64,000 bases of DNA from Micromonospora sp. PLK6-60 (GCF_019890675.1 NZ_JAIOAA010000018.1:1-64000), one strand, 5' to 3'. Shown: positions 33,686-42,719, numbered from the stretch's first letter. Notes: generated from the sequence alone by a model not told the origin. Translations and numbers: made by a program.

Positions 33686-34294
33686 GAGGAAGACATCCGG
33701 CGGATCGGGATCATGGGCGGCACCTTCGACCCGATCCATCACGGTCACCTGGTGGCCGCCAGCGAGGTGGCGGACCGGTTCGGGCTGGACGAGGTGGTCT
33801 TCGTGCCGACCGGGCAGCCCTGGCAGAAGGCGGACGAACCGGTCAGCCCGGCCGAGGACCGCTACCTGATGACGGTGATCGCCACCGCCTCCAACCCGCG
33901 CTTCCAGGTCAGCCGGGTCGACATCGACCGCGGCGGCCCGACCTACACCGTCGACACCCTCCGCGACCTGCACGCCGAGTACGGCCCGAAGGCGCAGTTG
34001 TTCTTCATCACCGGGGCGGACGCGCTGGAACGGATCCTCTCCTGGAAGGACCTCGACGAGGTCCTCGAACTGGCCCACTTCATCGGGGTCACCCGGCCGG
34101 GCTTCGAGCTCTCCGACAAGCACCTGCCGGCCGACACGGTCAGCCTGATCCAGGTGCCCGCGATGGCCATCTCGTCCACCGACTGCCGCGACCGGGTGGC
34201 CCGCGGCGAGCCGGTCTGGTATCTGGTGCCCGACGGTGTGGTGCAGTACATCGCGAAACGGCGGCTCTACCAGCAGGACGACACGGGGAGATGA
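33683..34294 (+). CDS. nadD: Nicotinate-nucleotide adenylyltransferase
   Basis: Converts nicotinate mononucleotide and ATP to deamido-NAD in NAD synthesis. The 203-residue product has the nucleotidyltransferase motif GIMGGTFDPIHHGHLVAASEV at residue 9, FVPTGQPWQK, the late ISSTDCRDRVARGEPVWYLVPDGVVQYI (ISSTxxR motif), and YTVDTLRDL. Length is normal. It starts the nadD-rsfS-histidine phosphatase group, whose order is conserved in mycobacteria (Rv2421c-Rv2420c-Rv2419c). Confidence 0.96.
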   Translation: MEEDIRRIGIMGGTFDPIHHGHLVAASEVADRFGLDEVVFVPTGQPWQKADEPVSPAEDRYLMTVIATASNPRFQVSRVDIDRGGPTYTVDTLRDLHAEYGPKAQLFFITGADALERILSWKDLDEVLELAHFIGVTRPGFELSDKHLPADTVSLIQVPAMAISSTDCRDRVARGEPVWYLVPDGVVQYIAKRRLYQQDDTGR

Positions 34295-34389
34295 CCCGGT
34301 TCGTCCCGATAACCGGCCAGAACTGACCGGTCGTGCCGTCGCCGGGTGTGAGAGGCTTGGAGCATCGCACGGTTGATCGAAGGAGAACG

Positions 34390-34794
34390 TTGACAATTTC
34401 CGCACGCGCCCACGAGCTGGCGACCGCCGCCGCGCAGGCCGCCGCCGACAAGAAGGCGCAGGACATCGTCATCATCGACGTGGGCGACCAGCTCGCCATC
34501 ACCGACGCGTTCGTGCTCGCCGCCGCCCCCAACGAGCGGCAGGTGCTGGCCATCGTCGACGCCATCGAGGAGCGCCTGCTGGAGCTGCCCGAGAAGGCGA
34601 AGCCGGTCCGGCGCGAGGGCGAGCGCGGCGGTCGCTGGGTGCTGCTCGACTACGTCGACGTCGTGGTGCACGTCCAGCACACCGAGGAGCGCGAGTTCTA
34701 CGCGCTCGACCGGCTCTGGAAGGACTGCCCGCAGGTCCCGTTCGTCGACCGTGACCTCGCCGACTCGACCGCCGGCACCGCCAGCGCCGAATGA
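34390..34794 (+). CDS. rsfS: Ribosomal silencing factor RsfS
   Basis: Binds L14 on the 50S subunit and blocks subunit joining in starvation. The 134-residue product has the RsfS core ADKKAQDIVIIDVGDQLAITDAFVLAAAPNERQV and GERGGRWVLLDYVDVVVHVQHTEEREFYALDRLW. The start is TTG 34390, preceded by AAGGAGA at 3-4 nt; no ATG or GTG fits. It overlaps the next gene by ATGA, so the two are coupled. Confidence 0.95.
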   Translation: MTISARAHELATAAAQAAADKKAQDIVIIDVGDQLAITDAFVLAAAPNERQVLAIVDAIEERLLELPEKAKPVRREGERGGRWVLLDYVDVVVHVQHTEEREFYALDRLWKDCPQVPFVDRDLADSTAGTASAE

Positions 34795-35438
34795 CCCGAC
34801 TGATCGTCTGGCGGCACGGCAACACCGAGTGGAACGCCACCAGCCGGGTCCAGGGCCAGACCGACGTCTCCCTCAACGACCTCGGCCGGGAGCAGGCCCG
34901 CGCCGCCGCGCCGCTGCTCGCCGCGCTGCGGCCCGACGCCATCGTCGCCAGCGACCTGCGCCGGGCGGCGGACACCGCCGCCGCGCTCGCCGCGCTGACC
35001 GGCCTGCCGGTCCGCTCCGACCCCCGGCTGCGCGAACGCCACTTCGGCCGGTGGCAGGGGCTCTTCCTCACCGAGGCCGCCGAGCGGTTCCCCGCCGAGT
35101 TCGCCCGCTGGCGGGCCGGCGACCCGGATCCCGGCGCCGGCCTGGAGACCCTCGACGACCTCGGCAAGCGGGTCGCCGACGCGTTCACCGACGCGGCGGA
35201 GGCCAATCCCGGCGGCACGATCGTGCTGGCCACCCACGGCGGCGCCGCCCGGCAGGGCGTCGGCCACCTGCTCGGCTGGGACCACGGCGTGCTGCGCAGC
35301 GTCGGCTCGCTGGCCAACTGCCACTGGACCGAGCTGCGCCGCGACGACGGGGTGGAGCGGCGCACCAGGCCCGGCTGGCACCTGCGGGCGCACAATGTCG
35401 GCCTGATCACCGCCCCCACGCCGGCCGAGTCGGTCTGA
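34791..35438 (+). CDS. Histidine phosphatase family protein (possible glucosyl-3-phosphoglycerate phosphatase)
   Basis: Branch-2-like phosphatase of 215 residues with the catalytic RHG motif in LIVWRHGNTEWNATSRVQGQTDVSLNDLG, RERHFGRWQG, and the second histidine in TIVLATHGGAARQGV. In M. tuberculosis the gene at this place, after rsfS, is GpgP, which removes phosphate from glucosyl-3-phosphoglycerate in methylglucose lipopolysaccharide synthesis. The orthology rests on position and general similarity, so the substrate is not certain. ATGA overlap with rsfS. Confidence 0.88.
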   Translation: MTRLIVWRHGNTEWNATSRVQGQTDVSLNDLGREQARAAAPLLAALRPDAIVASDLRRAADTAAALAALTGLPVRSDPRLRERHFGRWQGLFLTEAAERFPAEFARWRAGDPDPGAGLETLDDLGKRVADAFTDAAEANPGGTIVLATHGGAARQGVGHLLGWDHGVLRSVGSLANCHWTELRRDDGVERRTRPGWHLRAHNVGLITAPTPAESV

Positions 35439-35474
35439 GCCCCGCCGCCCCGGGCACCCGGTGACCGGATCCGC

Positions 35475-35490
35475 TAGCGTGCCGGGCATG
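35475..35490 (+). promoter_or_regulatory. Leaderless -10 of degV
   Basis: TAGCGT (35475-35480) is 7 nt before the ATG at 35488. Confidence 0.5.
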
Positions 35491-36336
35491 TCCGTCGCGG
35501 TCGTCACCGACTCCACCGCCTACCTCCCGCCCGATCTGGTGCAGGCGCACCGGCTGACCGTGGTGCCGCTGACCGTGGTGCTCAACGGCGCGGAAGGGCT
35601 GGAGGGGGTGGAGACCACCCCGGCGGACGCCACCGCGGCGCTGCGCGGCCGGCGGGTGTCGGTGAGCACCTCCCGCCCCGCCCCCGAGCAGTTCGCCCGG
35701 ACGTACCGGCGGCTGCTGGACGGCGGCGCCGACGGCGTGGTCTCGGTGCACCTGTCGGCCGAACTCTCCGGCACCGTCGAGGCGGCCCGGCTGGCCGCCG
35801 CGGAGGTGGGCGCCGACCGGGTCGAGGTGGTCGACAGCCGCTCCACCGGCATGGGGCTGGGCTTCCCGGTGCTCGCGGCGGCCACCGCCGCGGCGGCCGG
35901 CGCGGACCTGGCCGGCGTACGCGACGCGGCGGTCGCCGCCGTCGACCGCACCACCATCTACTTCTATGTCGACACGCTGGAGTTCCTGCGCCGGGGCGGC
36001 CGGATCAACGCGGCCGAGGCACTGCTCGGCACCGCCCTGTCGGTGAAGCCGATCATGCACATGCCGGACGGCGCGATCGTGCTCAAGGACAAGGTGCGCA
36101 CCGCGAGCCGGGGAATCGCCCGGCTGGTCGACCTCGCGGTCGAGGCGGCCGGCGACGGCCAGGTCGACCTGGCGGTGCACCACCTCGCCGCGCCCGAGCG
36201 GGCCGACCAGCTGCTGGCGGCGCTGACCGAGCGGCTGGGCGACCGGCTCCGCGACACGTACGTCAGCGAGGCCGGCGCGGTGGTCGCCGCGCACGCCGGC
36301 CCCGGCCTCGCCTGCGTGGTGCTGCACCGGGTGTAA
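35488..36336 (+). CDS. DegV family fatty-acid-binding protein
   Basis: A 282-residue protein of the DegV/FakB family, which binds single fatty acids and in FakA-containing bacteria presents them for phosphorylation. Markers are VAVVTDSTAYLPPDLV at the N-terminus, VSTSRPAPEQFARTYRRLL, and FYVDTLEFLRRGGRINAAEALLGTALSVKPIM. No fakA kinase gene is nearby. It is a single-gene unit (leaderless -10). Its TAA stop lies within the GTGTAAGG edge of an interspersed element copy, so the element supplies the stop. Confidence 0.92.
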   Translation: MSVAVVTDSTAYLPPDLVQAHRLTVVPLTVVLNGAEGLEGVETTPADATAALRGRRVSVSTSRPAPEQFARTYRRLLDGGADGVVSVHLSAELSGTVEAARLAAAEVGADRVEVVDSRSTGMGLGFPVLAAATAAAAGADLAGVRDAAVAAVDRTTIYFYVDTLEFLRRGGRINAAEALLGTALSVKPIMHMPDGAIVLKDKVRTASRGIARLVDLAVEAAGDGQVDLAVHHLAAPERADQLLAALTERLGDRLRDTYVSEAGAVVAAHAGPGLACVVLHRV

Positions 36337-36388
36337 GGAGGGTGCCCTTGTTAACGCATTCGGTAGAGGAGGGGCCCCTTATTAACAC
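36331..36388. repeat. Interspersed GGGGCCCC/GTTAAC element, copy 4
   Basis: Forward orientation: GTGTAAGGAGGGTGCCCTTG, then TTAACGCATTCGGTAGAG, then GAGGGGCCCCTTATTAACAC. The left edge contains the TAA stop of the DegV gene. The two modules are about 31 bp apart as direct repeats. The left core is mutated (GGGTGCCC). Confidence 0.8.
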
Positions 36389-36404
36389 CCCCCAACAGCG
36401 AGCG

Positions 36405-37172
36405 GTGGCCCACGTGGTGACCGGTGGCGGGCGCGGAGTGGGCCGCGCCGTGGTGGAACGGCTGCTCGCGGCCGGCGGCACGGTGGTGGTGATCGAGCGG
36501 GAGCCGGCCGCGCTGGACTGGGTGGCCGGGCATCCCGCCGGCGACCGGGTGGTGCCGGTGACCGGTGACGCCGCCGACGAGGAGGTCACCGGCCACGCCG
36601 CCGACCTCGCCGAACAGGCCGCGCCGCTGCGCGGGTGGGTGAACAACGCGGCCGTGTTCCGCGACGCCGCCGTGCACACCGCGTCGGCGGCCGAGGTGTT
36701 CGACCTGATCGCGGCCAACCTGCGCCCCGCGGTGACCGGCTCGGCCACCGCCGTACGCCGGTTCCTGGGCGCCGGCACCGGTGGCGCGATCGTCAACGTC
36801 TCCTCCCATCAGGCGGCCCGCCCGGTCCCCGGCGCCCTGCCGTACGCGACGGCCAAGGCCGCCGTCGAAGGGCTGACCCGGGCGCTGGCGGTCGACTACG
36901 GCCGGTACGGCGTGCGGGTCAACGCGGTGGCGCTCGGCTCGGTGGCCACCGAACGGCACGCGGCCTTCCTCGCCGGCCAGCCGCCGGCCGAGGCGGAACG
37001 GATCTCCGGCGAGCTGAACCGGCTGCATCCGCTCGGGCGGATCGGCGGCGCCGACGAGGTCGCGGCGGCGGTGGCGTACCTGCTGTCGGCCGAGGCGAGC
37101 TTCGTCAACGGGGTGACGCTGCCGGTGGACGGTGGGCGGGCGGTGCTCGGCCTCGACCCGGAGGCACACTGA
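36405..37172 (+). CDS. Short-chain dehydrogenase/reductase
   Basis: NAD(P)-dependent oxidoreductase of about 255 residues with TGGGRGVGRAV (cofactor), NNAAVF, the catalytic SSHQAARPVPGALPYATAK (Ser...Tyr-x3-Lys), and FVNGVTLPVDGG at the end. The substrate is unknown. The start is uncertain. GTG 36405 gives a normal short SDR N-terminus; longer frames from 36342 would translate the interspersed element and are unlikely. No good Shine-Dalgarno site or -10 stands before 36405, so expression may depend on the element or on read-through from the DegV gene. The next hydrolase starts 5 bp after its stop. Confidence 0.85.
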   Translation: MAHVVTGGGRGVGRAVVERLLAAGGTVVVIEREPAALDWVAGHPAGDRVVPVTGDAADEEVTGHAADLAEQAAPLRGWVNNAAVFRDAAVHTASAAEVFDLIAANLRPAVTGSATAVRRFLGAGTGGAIVNVSSHQAARPVPGALPYATAKAAVEGLTRALAVDYGRYGVRVNAVALGSVATERHAAFLAGQPPAEAERISGELNRLHPLGRIGGADEVAAAVAYLLSAEASFVNGVTLPVDGGRAVLGLDPEAH

Positions 37173-37177
37173 GCACT

Positions 37178-37900
37178 GTGGACCCTATTCCGATCGTTCT
37201 CGTGCACGGCACCCGCTTCGCCCGCGGCCAGTGGCAGCCCCAACTGGCCGCGCTCGCCGCCGAGTTCCCGACGACCGCCGTCGACCTGCCCGGGCACGGG
37301 AGCCGCTCGGCCGAGCCGTGGAGCCTGGACCGGGCCGCCGACGTGGTCGCCGAGGCGGCTCGTGACCTCGGCGCCGGCCCGGCCGTGGTGGTGGGGCACT
37401 CGCTCGGCGGGTACGTCTCGCTGCACCTGGCGCGCCGGCACCCCGAGCTGCTGGCCGGGCTGGTGCTGATGGGTGCCAGCGCGGCCACCACCGGCCCGCT
37501 GACCGTGCCGTACCGCCTGATCGCGGCGCTGGTCGGCCGGCTGCCGGCCGACCGGCTGACCCGCTGGAACGACCGGTTGCTGCGCCGGCTCTACCCGCCG
37601 GAGGTCGTCGCCGCCACCATCGCCGACGGGTACGCCTTCCACACCCTGCCGATCGCCTGGCGGGACGTCCTCGGCCGGTTCGACGCGGCCAGCCTCGCGG
37701 CGGTGACCGCCCCGGTGCTCATCCTCAACGGCGCGCGGGACCGGGTGTTCCGCTCCGGTGAGCGCAGCTTCGCGCGGGCCTGCCCGACGGCCCGGGTCGA
37801 GCTGGTGCCGGGCGCCGGTCACCTGGCCAACTTCGATGCCCCGGCGGCCGTCACCGAGGCCGTACGCCGCTTCGCCCGGCAGGTGGCCGAGGCCCGCTAG
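37178..37900 (+). CDS. Alpha/beta-fold hydrolase
   Basis: A 240-residue hydrolase. The oxyanion strand is IVLVHGTRFARGQW, the nucleophile elbow VVGHSLGGYVSL (Ser near 76), the acid probably Asp in ILNGARDRVF, and the histidine in VPGAGHLANFDAP. It is likely an esterase or similar; the substrate is unknown. GTG 37178 lies 5 bp after the SDR stop, so the two are probably co-transcribed and may act in sequence on one small molecule (inference). Confidence 0.88.
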   Translation: MDPIPIVLVHGTRFARGQWQPQLAALAAEFPTTAVDLPGHGSRSAEPWSLDRAADVVAEAARDLGAGPAVVVGHSLGGYVSLHLARRHPELLAGLVLMGASAATTGPLTVPYRLIAALVGRLPADRLTRWNDRLLRRLYPPEVVAATIADGYAFHTLPIAWRDVLGRFDAASLAAVTAPVLILNGARDRVFRSGERSFARACPTARVELVPGAGHLANFDAPAAVTEAVRRFARQVAEAR

Positions 37901-37993
37901 CACCTCCCCGCCCGACCCGGTCAGCTCGGCGACCGCCTCCGGTGCCGGCTCCGGCGCGGCCCGCCCATAGCAGACCGGCGCATGATCAGGGGG

Positions 37994-38021
37994 TTGTCCA
38001 CAGGCCCCGCCGCCGTCCACA
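37994..38021 (+). promoter_or_regulatory. Pair of DnaA-box-like sites upstream of comEA
   Basis: TTGTCCACA (37994-38002) equals the Streptomyces-type DnaA box, and CCGTCCACA (38013-38021) fits the looser consensus. They are 19 bp apart, both followed by GG, and about 40 bp before the comEA -10 (TACCGT, 38062-38067, 6 nt before GTG 38074). They could let DnaA regulate the competence operon; no evidence of an origin. Confidence 0.45.
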
Positions 38022-38073
38022 GGCGCCCCGCTCGGGCCGGTGCGAGGGGCGCGTTCCGCCCTACCGTCGCGGC

Positions 38074-39183
38074 GTGTCGGAGGACGAGGAGACCCGGGTG
38101 CGGCGGCGGTTGTTCCGAGTGACCGGCGGGACGGTTGGCGCGCCCGCGGGGACGGCGCAACGGCGCGACGACGGCCCGGCGGCGGAGCCGCCGCGACCGC
38201 CCGGCCGGTCGGTCCCGGCGGGGCCGGCGGCCGTCCTTCGGCCTCCCGGGCCGCGCCCCGACGGGCTCCCGGGCCACCGGGCCGGGCCGGACTCCGGCGG
38301 GGGCGCGGGCCGCCGTGCCGGGGCGGACTCCGACGGGCTCGCGGGTGATCGTGCCGGGCCGGACTCCGACGGGCGCAACCGGGTCCGTCCCGGGCCGCCG
38401 GCCGACGGGCTCGCCGGCCCGCCCCACCTCGGCACCGACCGGCCGTTCGAGCCGTCCGGAGGCGGCTCCGCCGACGCGCCCTCGTCCGCCCGCGCGGCCG
38501 GCTCGCCGGCCCGGCTACCCGGGCCGGGGGCGTTCGATCCGGGCCGGCGCGGCGTCCGGGCGTTGGCCGCGGTCGCCGCCGTGGTGGTGCTCGGCGCCGC
38601 GCTGTGGGCGTGGCGGTCCCGGCCGACGGCCGAGCCGGTCCGCCCACCGGCCCCCGCCGCCGCGGCACCCACCGGACCGGAGGCGCCCGCCGACCCCGGG
38701 CCCGCCGGACCGGAGCCGACCGCCGCCGCCGAGCTGGTGGTGGCGGTGGCCGGCAAGGTACGCCGACCCGGCCTGGTCCGGCTGTCGGCCGGTGCCCGGG
38801 TCGGTGACGCCCTCGACGCCGCCGGTGGTGCGCTGCCCGGCGTGGACGTGGCCCTGCTCAACCCGGCCCGGAAGGTGACCGACGGGGAGCTGATCCTGGT
38901 CGGGGTGACCGCCCCGCCCGGGCCGCTCGCCCCGGCGGCGACCGGCGCGGCGGGCGTGGGACCGGTGGGCGGCGCCGCCCCGGCGGCCGGCGGCCGGGTC
39001 AACCTGAACACCGCCACCCTGGCCGAGCTCGACACGCTGCCCGGCGTCGGGCCGGTGCTGGCCCAGCGGATCATCGCCCACCGCGACCAGCTCGGCGGGT
39101 TCAGATCGGTCGGCGACCTGCGCCAGGTCGAGGGGATCGGCGACGCCCGGTACGAGCAGCTCAAGGACCTGGTGACGGTGTGA
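38074..39183 (+). CDS. comEA: ComEA-family DNA-binding protein with long N-terminal extension
   Basis: A 369-residue protein. Residues 1-165 are a Pro/Gly/Arg/Asp-rich cytoplasmic arm with degenerate GPDSDGLAGDRA repeats. One membrane segment follows (ALAAVAAVVVLGAALWAW, about 170-188), then a SLBB domain (LVVAVAGKVRRPGLVRLSAGARVGDALDAAGGALPGVDV), and a C-terminal helix-hairpin-helix pair (VNLNTATLAELDTLPGVGPVLAQRIIAHRDQLGGF; LRQVEGIGDARYEQLKDLV) that binds DNA. It is the likely DNA receptor of the uptake machine. Leaderless TACCGT -10 at 6 nt. It overlaps comEC by GTGA. Confidence 0.93.
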   Translation: MSEDEETRVRRRLFRVTGGTVGAPAGTAQRRDDGPAAEPPRPPGRSVPAGPAAVLRPPGPRPDGLPGHRAGPDSGGGAGRRAGADSDGLAGDRAGPDSDGRNRVRPGPPADGLAGPPHLGTDRPFEPSGGGSADAPSSARAAGSPARLPGPGAFDPGRRGVRALAAVAAVVVLGAALWAWRSRPTAEPVRPPAPAAAAPTGPEAPADPGPAGPEPTAAAELVVAVAGKVRRPGLVRLSAGARVGDALDAAGGALPGVDVALLNPARKVTDGELILVGVTAPPGPLAPAATGAAGVGPVGGAAPAAGGRVNLNTATLAELDTLPGVGPVLAQRIIAHRDQLGGFRSVGDLRQVEGIGDARYEQLKDLVTV

Positions 39184-41612
39184 CCGCGCGACTGGACGCC
39201 GGCCGGAGCGGGGCGGGCGCCGAGCGGCCCGCGGAGGCTCCCGAGCCGGACCGGCCGGACGTACTCGATCTCCGGCTGGCCGGCCTCGCGACGGCGGCCT
39301 GGCTGTCCGCGCTGGCCGGGTTGCGGCTGACCGCCGGGACGGCCGCCCTGCTGGCCGCGCTGGCCGCCGGGCTGGCCGGGTTGACCGCCGCCCGCCTGCT
39401 CGGTGTCCTCGGCCGTCCCCGCGCCCTCGCCCAGCGGTACGGCTGGATCGCCGTCGCCGTGCTGCTCGGCGTGGTGTGCGGCGCCGGTCTCACCGCCACC
39501 CGGCTGGCCGCCCGCGACGCGCCGCCGATTCGTGGTCTGGTCGAGGAGCGGGTCGCGGTCACCGCCGAACTCGTCGTCCGGGACGATCCGCGGCCGCTGC
39601 GCGGGGTCGCCGGGCGGCCGGCCACCCTGCTGGTCCCGGCCGAGCTGCGTGCGGTGACCGCCGAGGACGGCCGACGGGTGACCGCCTCCGTGCGGATGCT
39701 GGTGCTGGCCACCGGCGACGGCTGGCGGGGGCTGCTGCCCGGCCAGCGGCTCACCGCGCGCGGGCGCACCGCCGCGCCCCGGGGTGGTGACCTGACGGCG
39801 GTGGTGCTGACCGTGACCGAAGCGCCGCGACTGCACGGCGAGCCGTCCTGGGCGCAGCGGGCCGCCGGTGCGCTGCGGGCCGGGTTGCAACGCGCGTGTG
39901 CGCCGCTGCCCGACGAGCAGGGCGGCCTACTGCCCGGCCTGGTGGTGGGCGACACCAGCCGGCTGCCCGCCACCGTGGAGGAGGACTTCCGGGCCACCGG
40001 GATGACCCACCTGAACGCGGTGTCGGGCAGCAACGTGGCCATCGTGGTGGGTGCCGTGCTGCTGCTGGCGCGGTGGGCCCGGGCCGGCCCGGTGCTCGCC
40101 GTCGCCCTCTGCGGGGTGGCGCTGGTCGGCTTCGTGATCCTGGTCCGCCCGTCGCCGAGCGTCGTGCGGGCCGCCACCATGGGGGCGATCGGGCTGGCCG
40201 CGTTGGCCGCCGGCCGGCCCCGGGCCGCGTTGCCCGCCCTGGCCGCGGCGGTGACCGTGCTGGTGATGGTGGACCCGGAGCTGGCCGGCGACCCGGGCTT
40301 CGCGCTGTCCGTGCTGGCTACCGGCGGGCTGCTGCTGTTCGCCCCGCCCTGGGGGGACGCGCTGCGCCGGCGTGGGGTGCCGGCCGGCCTGGCCGAGGCG
40401 CTGGCGGTGCCGGCGGCGGCCCAGCTCGCCTGCGGTCCGGTGGTGGCGGGCATCTCCGGCACGGTGAGCCTGGTGGCCGTCCCGGCGAACCTGCTGGCGG
40501 TCCCCGCCGTCGCGCCGGCCACCGTGTTCGGCGTGCTGGCCGCCCTCATCTCGCCGGTCTGGCCGGCCGGGGCGGAGTTCGCCGCCTGGCTGGGGAGCTG
40601 GCCGGCATGGTGGCTGGTGTGCATCGCCCGGTACGGGGCGCGGCTGCCGGCCGGCAACCTGCCCTGGCCGGGCGGCACGGCCGGGGCCCTGCTGCTCGCC
40701 GCGCTGACGGTGGCGCTGCTGGTGGCGACCCGCCGGCCGGTGCTGCGCCGGCTGCTGGCGGTGGTCGCGGTGGCGGTGGTGCTCGGCGCGCTGCCGGTGC
40801 GCCTGCTCGCCCCCGGGTGGCCGCCGCGCGGCTGGGTGGTGGTGGCCTGCGCGGTCGGGCAGGGCGACACCGTGGTGCTGCCGGTCGCGCCGGGCCGGGC
40901 GGTGGTGGTCGACGCCGGACCGGAGCCGGGAGAGGCGGATGCCTGCCTGCGCCGGCTGGGGGTGCGGGAGGTGCCGCTGCTGGTGGTCAGCCACTTCCAC
41001 GCGGACCACATCGGCGGGGTGGCCGGGGTGTTCCGGGGACGGCGGGTGGCGGCGGTGCTGGTGCCGGGCTGGTGGGAGCCGGCCGCCGGGCGGGCGCTGG
41101 TGCGGGCGGCGGCGGACGCCGGCGGCACGTCGCTGCGGCCCGCCGGGGCCGGTGAACGGTTCCGGTTCGGCGCTGTCGAGCTGGCGGTGCTCGGGCCGCC
41201 CTACCCGCTGCGGGGCACCCGCTCGGATCCCAACAACAACTCCGTCATCCTGCGGGCGACCGTGGCCGGGGTCGGCATCCTGCTGCCCGGGGACGCCGAG
41301 ACGGAACAGCAGCGGGCGCTGCTGGACCGCGCGCCGGCCGGCGCGCTCCGGGCCGACGTGCTCAAGGTGGCCCACCACGGCAGCGCCTACCAGGATCCCG
41401 GCTTCCTGGACGCGGTCCGTCCGGCGGTGGCCCTGGTGCCGGTCGGGGTGGGCAACGGGTACGGCCACCCCAGCCAGGAGGTGCTGGGCCGGCTGGTCCG
41501 GGGCGGCGCCCGGGTGCTGCGTACCGACACCGACGGGGACGTCGCGGTGGTGCGGGGGCGGGAGGGGCTGGCGGTGGTGGCCCGGGGTGTCGATCCCGGC
41601 CGCCGACGCTGA
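39180..41612 (+). CDS. comEC: ComEC/Rec2 competence membrane channel
   Basis: An 810-residue polytopic protein thought to carry single-stranded DNA across the membrane. The N-terminal DUF4131 region has two or three helices. A competence domain follows, with the signature AVSGSNVAIVVGAVLLLARW, a further set of helices, and a C-terminal metallo-beta-lactamase-like domain (about 550-790) with VSHFHADHIGGVAGVF, NNNSVILRA, LLPGDAETEQQ and VLKVAHHGSAYQD; these metal ligands imply nuclease activity. The GTG overlaps the comEA stop. Natural competence is unproven in most actinobacteria that carry these genes. Confidence 0.95.
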   Translation: MTARLDAGRSGAGAERPAEAPEPDRPDVLDLRLAGLATAAWLSALAGLRLTAGTAALLAALAAGLAGLTAARLLGVLGRPRALAQRYGWIAVAVLLGVVCGAGLTATRLAARDAPPIRGLVEERVAVTAELVVRDDPRPLRGVAGRPATLLVPAELRAVTAEDGRRVTASVRMLVLATGDGWRGLLPGQRLTARGRTAAPRGGDLTAVVLTVTEAPRLHGEPSWAQRAAGALRAGLQRACAPLPDEQGGLLPGLVVGDTSRLPATVEEDFRATGMTHLNAVSGSNVAIVVGAVLLLARWARAGPVLAVALCGVALVGFVILVRPSPSVVRAATMGAIGLAALAAGRPRAALPALAAAVTVLVMVDPELAGDPGFALSVLATGGLLLFAPPWGDALRRRGVPAGLAEALAVPAAAQLACGPVVAGISGTVSLVAVPANLLAVPAVAPATVFGVLAALISPVWPAGAEFAAWLGSWPAWWLVCIARYGARLPAGNLPWPGGTAGALLLAALTVALLVATRRPVLRRLLAVVAVAVVLGALPVRLLAPGWPPRGWVVVACAVGQGDTVVLPVAPGRAVVVDAGPEPGEADACLRRLGVREVPLLVVSHFHADHIGGVAGVFRGRRVAAVLVPGWWEPAAGRALVRAAADAGGTSLRPAGAGERFRFGAVELAVLGPPYPLRGTRSDPNNNSVILRATVAGVGILLPGDAETEQQRALLDRAPAGALRADVLKVAHHGSAYQDPGFLDAVRPAVALVPVGVGNGYGHPSQEVLGRLVRGGARVLRTDTDGDVAVVRGREGLAVVARGVDPGRRR

Positions 41613-41738
41613 CCTGCGCATGTGGTGACTTGCCGGGAACGTCGAGACTGTGGTGAATGTCTGGATTTGCGATGTGTGCGGGTCCGGCCGTCCGAGGGGA
41701 GAACGAGCAGGCACGATACGGCGCGGGGCCGTGCGAGT

Positions 41739-42719
41739 ATGGGCGGCGTGACCGCCGCCAGTCTCCCCCCCATTCTGCTCGTCCTGGGCGACGAGGAGCT
41801 GCTCGCCACGCGCGCCGTTTCCGAAACGGTGGCGGCGGCCCGCGCGGTCGATCCCGACGTGGACGTCCGGGAATACCAGGCGGGCGCGCTCGCCGTCGGG
41901 GAGATCGACGAGATGCTCAGCCCGTCGCTGTTCGGTGGGCGCCGGGTGCTGGTGCTCCGCGCCGGCCAGGATGCCCGCAAGGACCTGGTCACCGCGCTGC
42001 TCGCGTACGCGAAGAACCCCGACCCGGAGGTGCAGCTGGTGGTGCTGCACCTCGGCGGCGCCAAGGGCAAGGCCTTCGCCGACGGGCTGCGTGCCGCCGG
42101 TGCCACGGTGGTCCCCGCCGCGAAGCTCAAGGGGCACCGGGACCGGGTGGCGTTCGTGCGTGACGAGATCCGCCGCGGCGGCGGCAAGTGCACCGAGGAC
42201 GCGGCCGAGGCCCTGATTGCCGCGGTCGGCACGGACCTGCGCGAGCTGGCGGCGGCCTGTTCGCAGCTGCTCGCCGACACCGACGGCCGGATCGGGGCGG
42301 AGACGGTGTCCCGCTACTACCGGGGCCGGGTCGAGGTGAGTGGCTTCACGGTCGCCGACGCCACCATGGTCGGGGACGTGGCGGGGGCGCTGGAGGCGCT
42401 GCGGTGGGCGCTGCACGTCGGGGTCGACCCGGTGCCGATCGCCGACGCGCTGGCCGACGGGGTGCGGACGGTGGCCCGGGTCGCCGCCGCCGGTCGGGGC
42501 GACCCGTACCAGCTCGCCAGCTCACTGGGCATGCCCGCCTGGAAGATCAAGAACGCCCAGCAGCGGGCCCGGGGCTGGACGCCGGAGGGGCTGGTGGCGG
42601 CGATGCGGGCGGCCGCCGAGTGCAACGCGGCGGTCAAGGGCGGCGCGGACGACCGGGCGTACGCCCTGGAGAAGGCGGTCTTCTCGGTCGCCGCCGCGCG
42701 GCAGGGCGGCGGCCGGTGA
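41739..42719 (+). CDS. holA: DNA polymerase III subunit delta
   Basis: Clamp-loader delta subunit of about 326 residues that opens the beta sliding clamp. It shows the degenerate AAA+ opening ILLVLGDEELLATRAVSETV, LSPSLFGGRRVLVLR, AAVGTDLRELAAACSQLL, and the C-terminal collar helices ending in ALEKAVFSVAAAR. The start is ATG 41739 or GTG 41748; neither has a clear site. The 126 bp upstream show no convincing promoter. It overlaps the next gene by GTGA. comEC-holA-rpsT order is conserved in actinobacteria. Confidence 0.93.
   Translation: MGGVTAASLPPILLVLGDEELLATRAVSETVAAARAVDPDVDVREYQAGALAVGEIDEMLSPSLFGGRRVLVLRAGQDARKDLVTALLAYAKNPDPEVQLVVLHLGGAKGKAFADGLRAAGATVVPAAKLKGHRDRVAFVRDEIRRGGGKCTEDAAEALIAAVGTDLRELAAACSQLLADTDGRIGAETVSRYYRGRVEVSGFTVADATMVGDVAGALEALRWALHVGVDPVPIADALADGVRTVARVAAAGRGDPYQLASSLGMPAWKIKNAQQRARGWTPEGLVAAMRAAAECNAAVKGGADDRAYALEKAVFSVAAARQGGGR

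Noticed and set aside
36342..36404. N-terminal extension of the SDR through the interspersed element
   Set aside because: It would translate the repeat (EGPLINTP-like peptide). Similar KGP/EGP-LL peptides appear in frames across other copies, so it is an artefact of the element.
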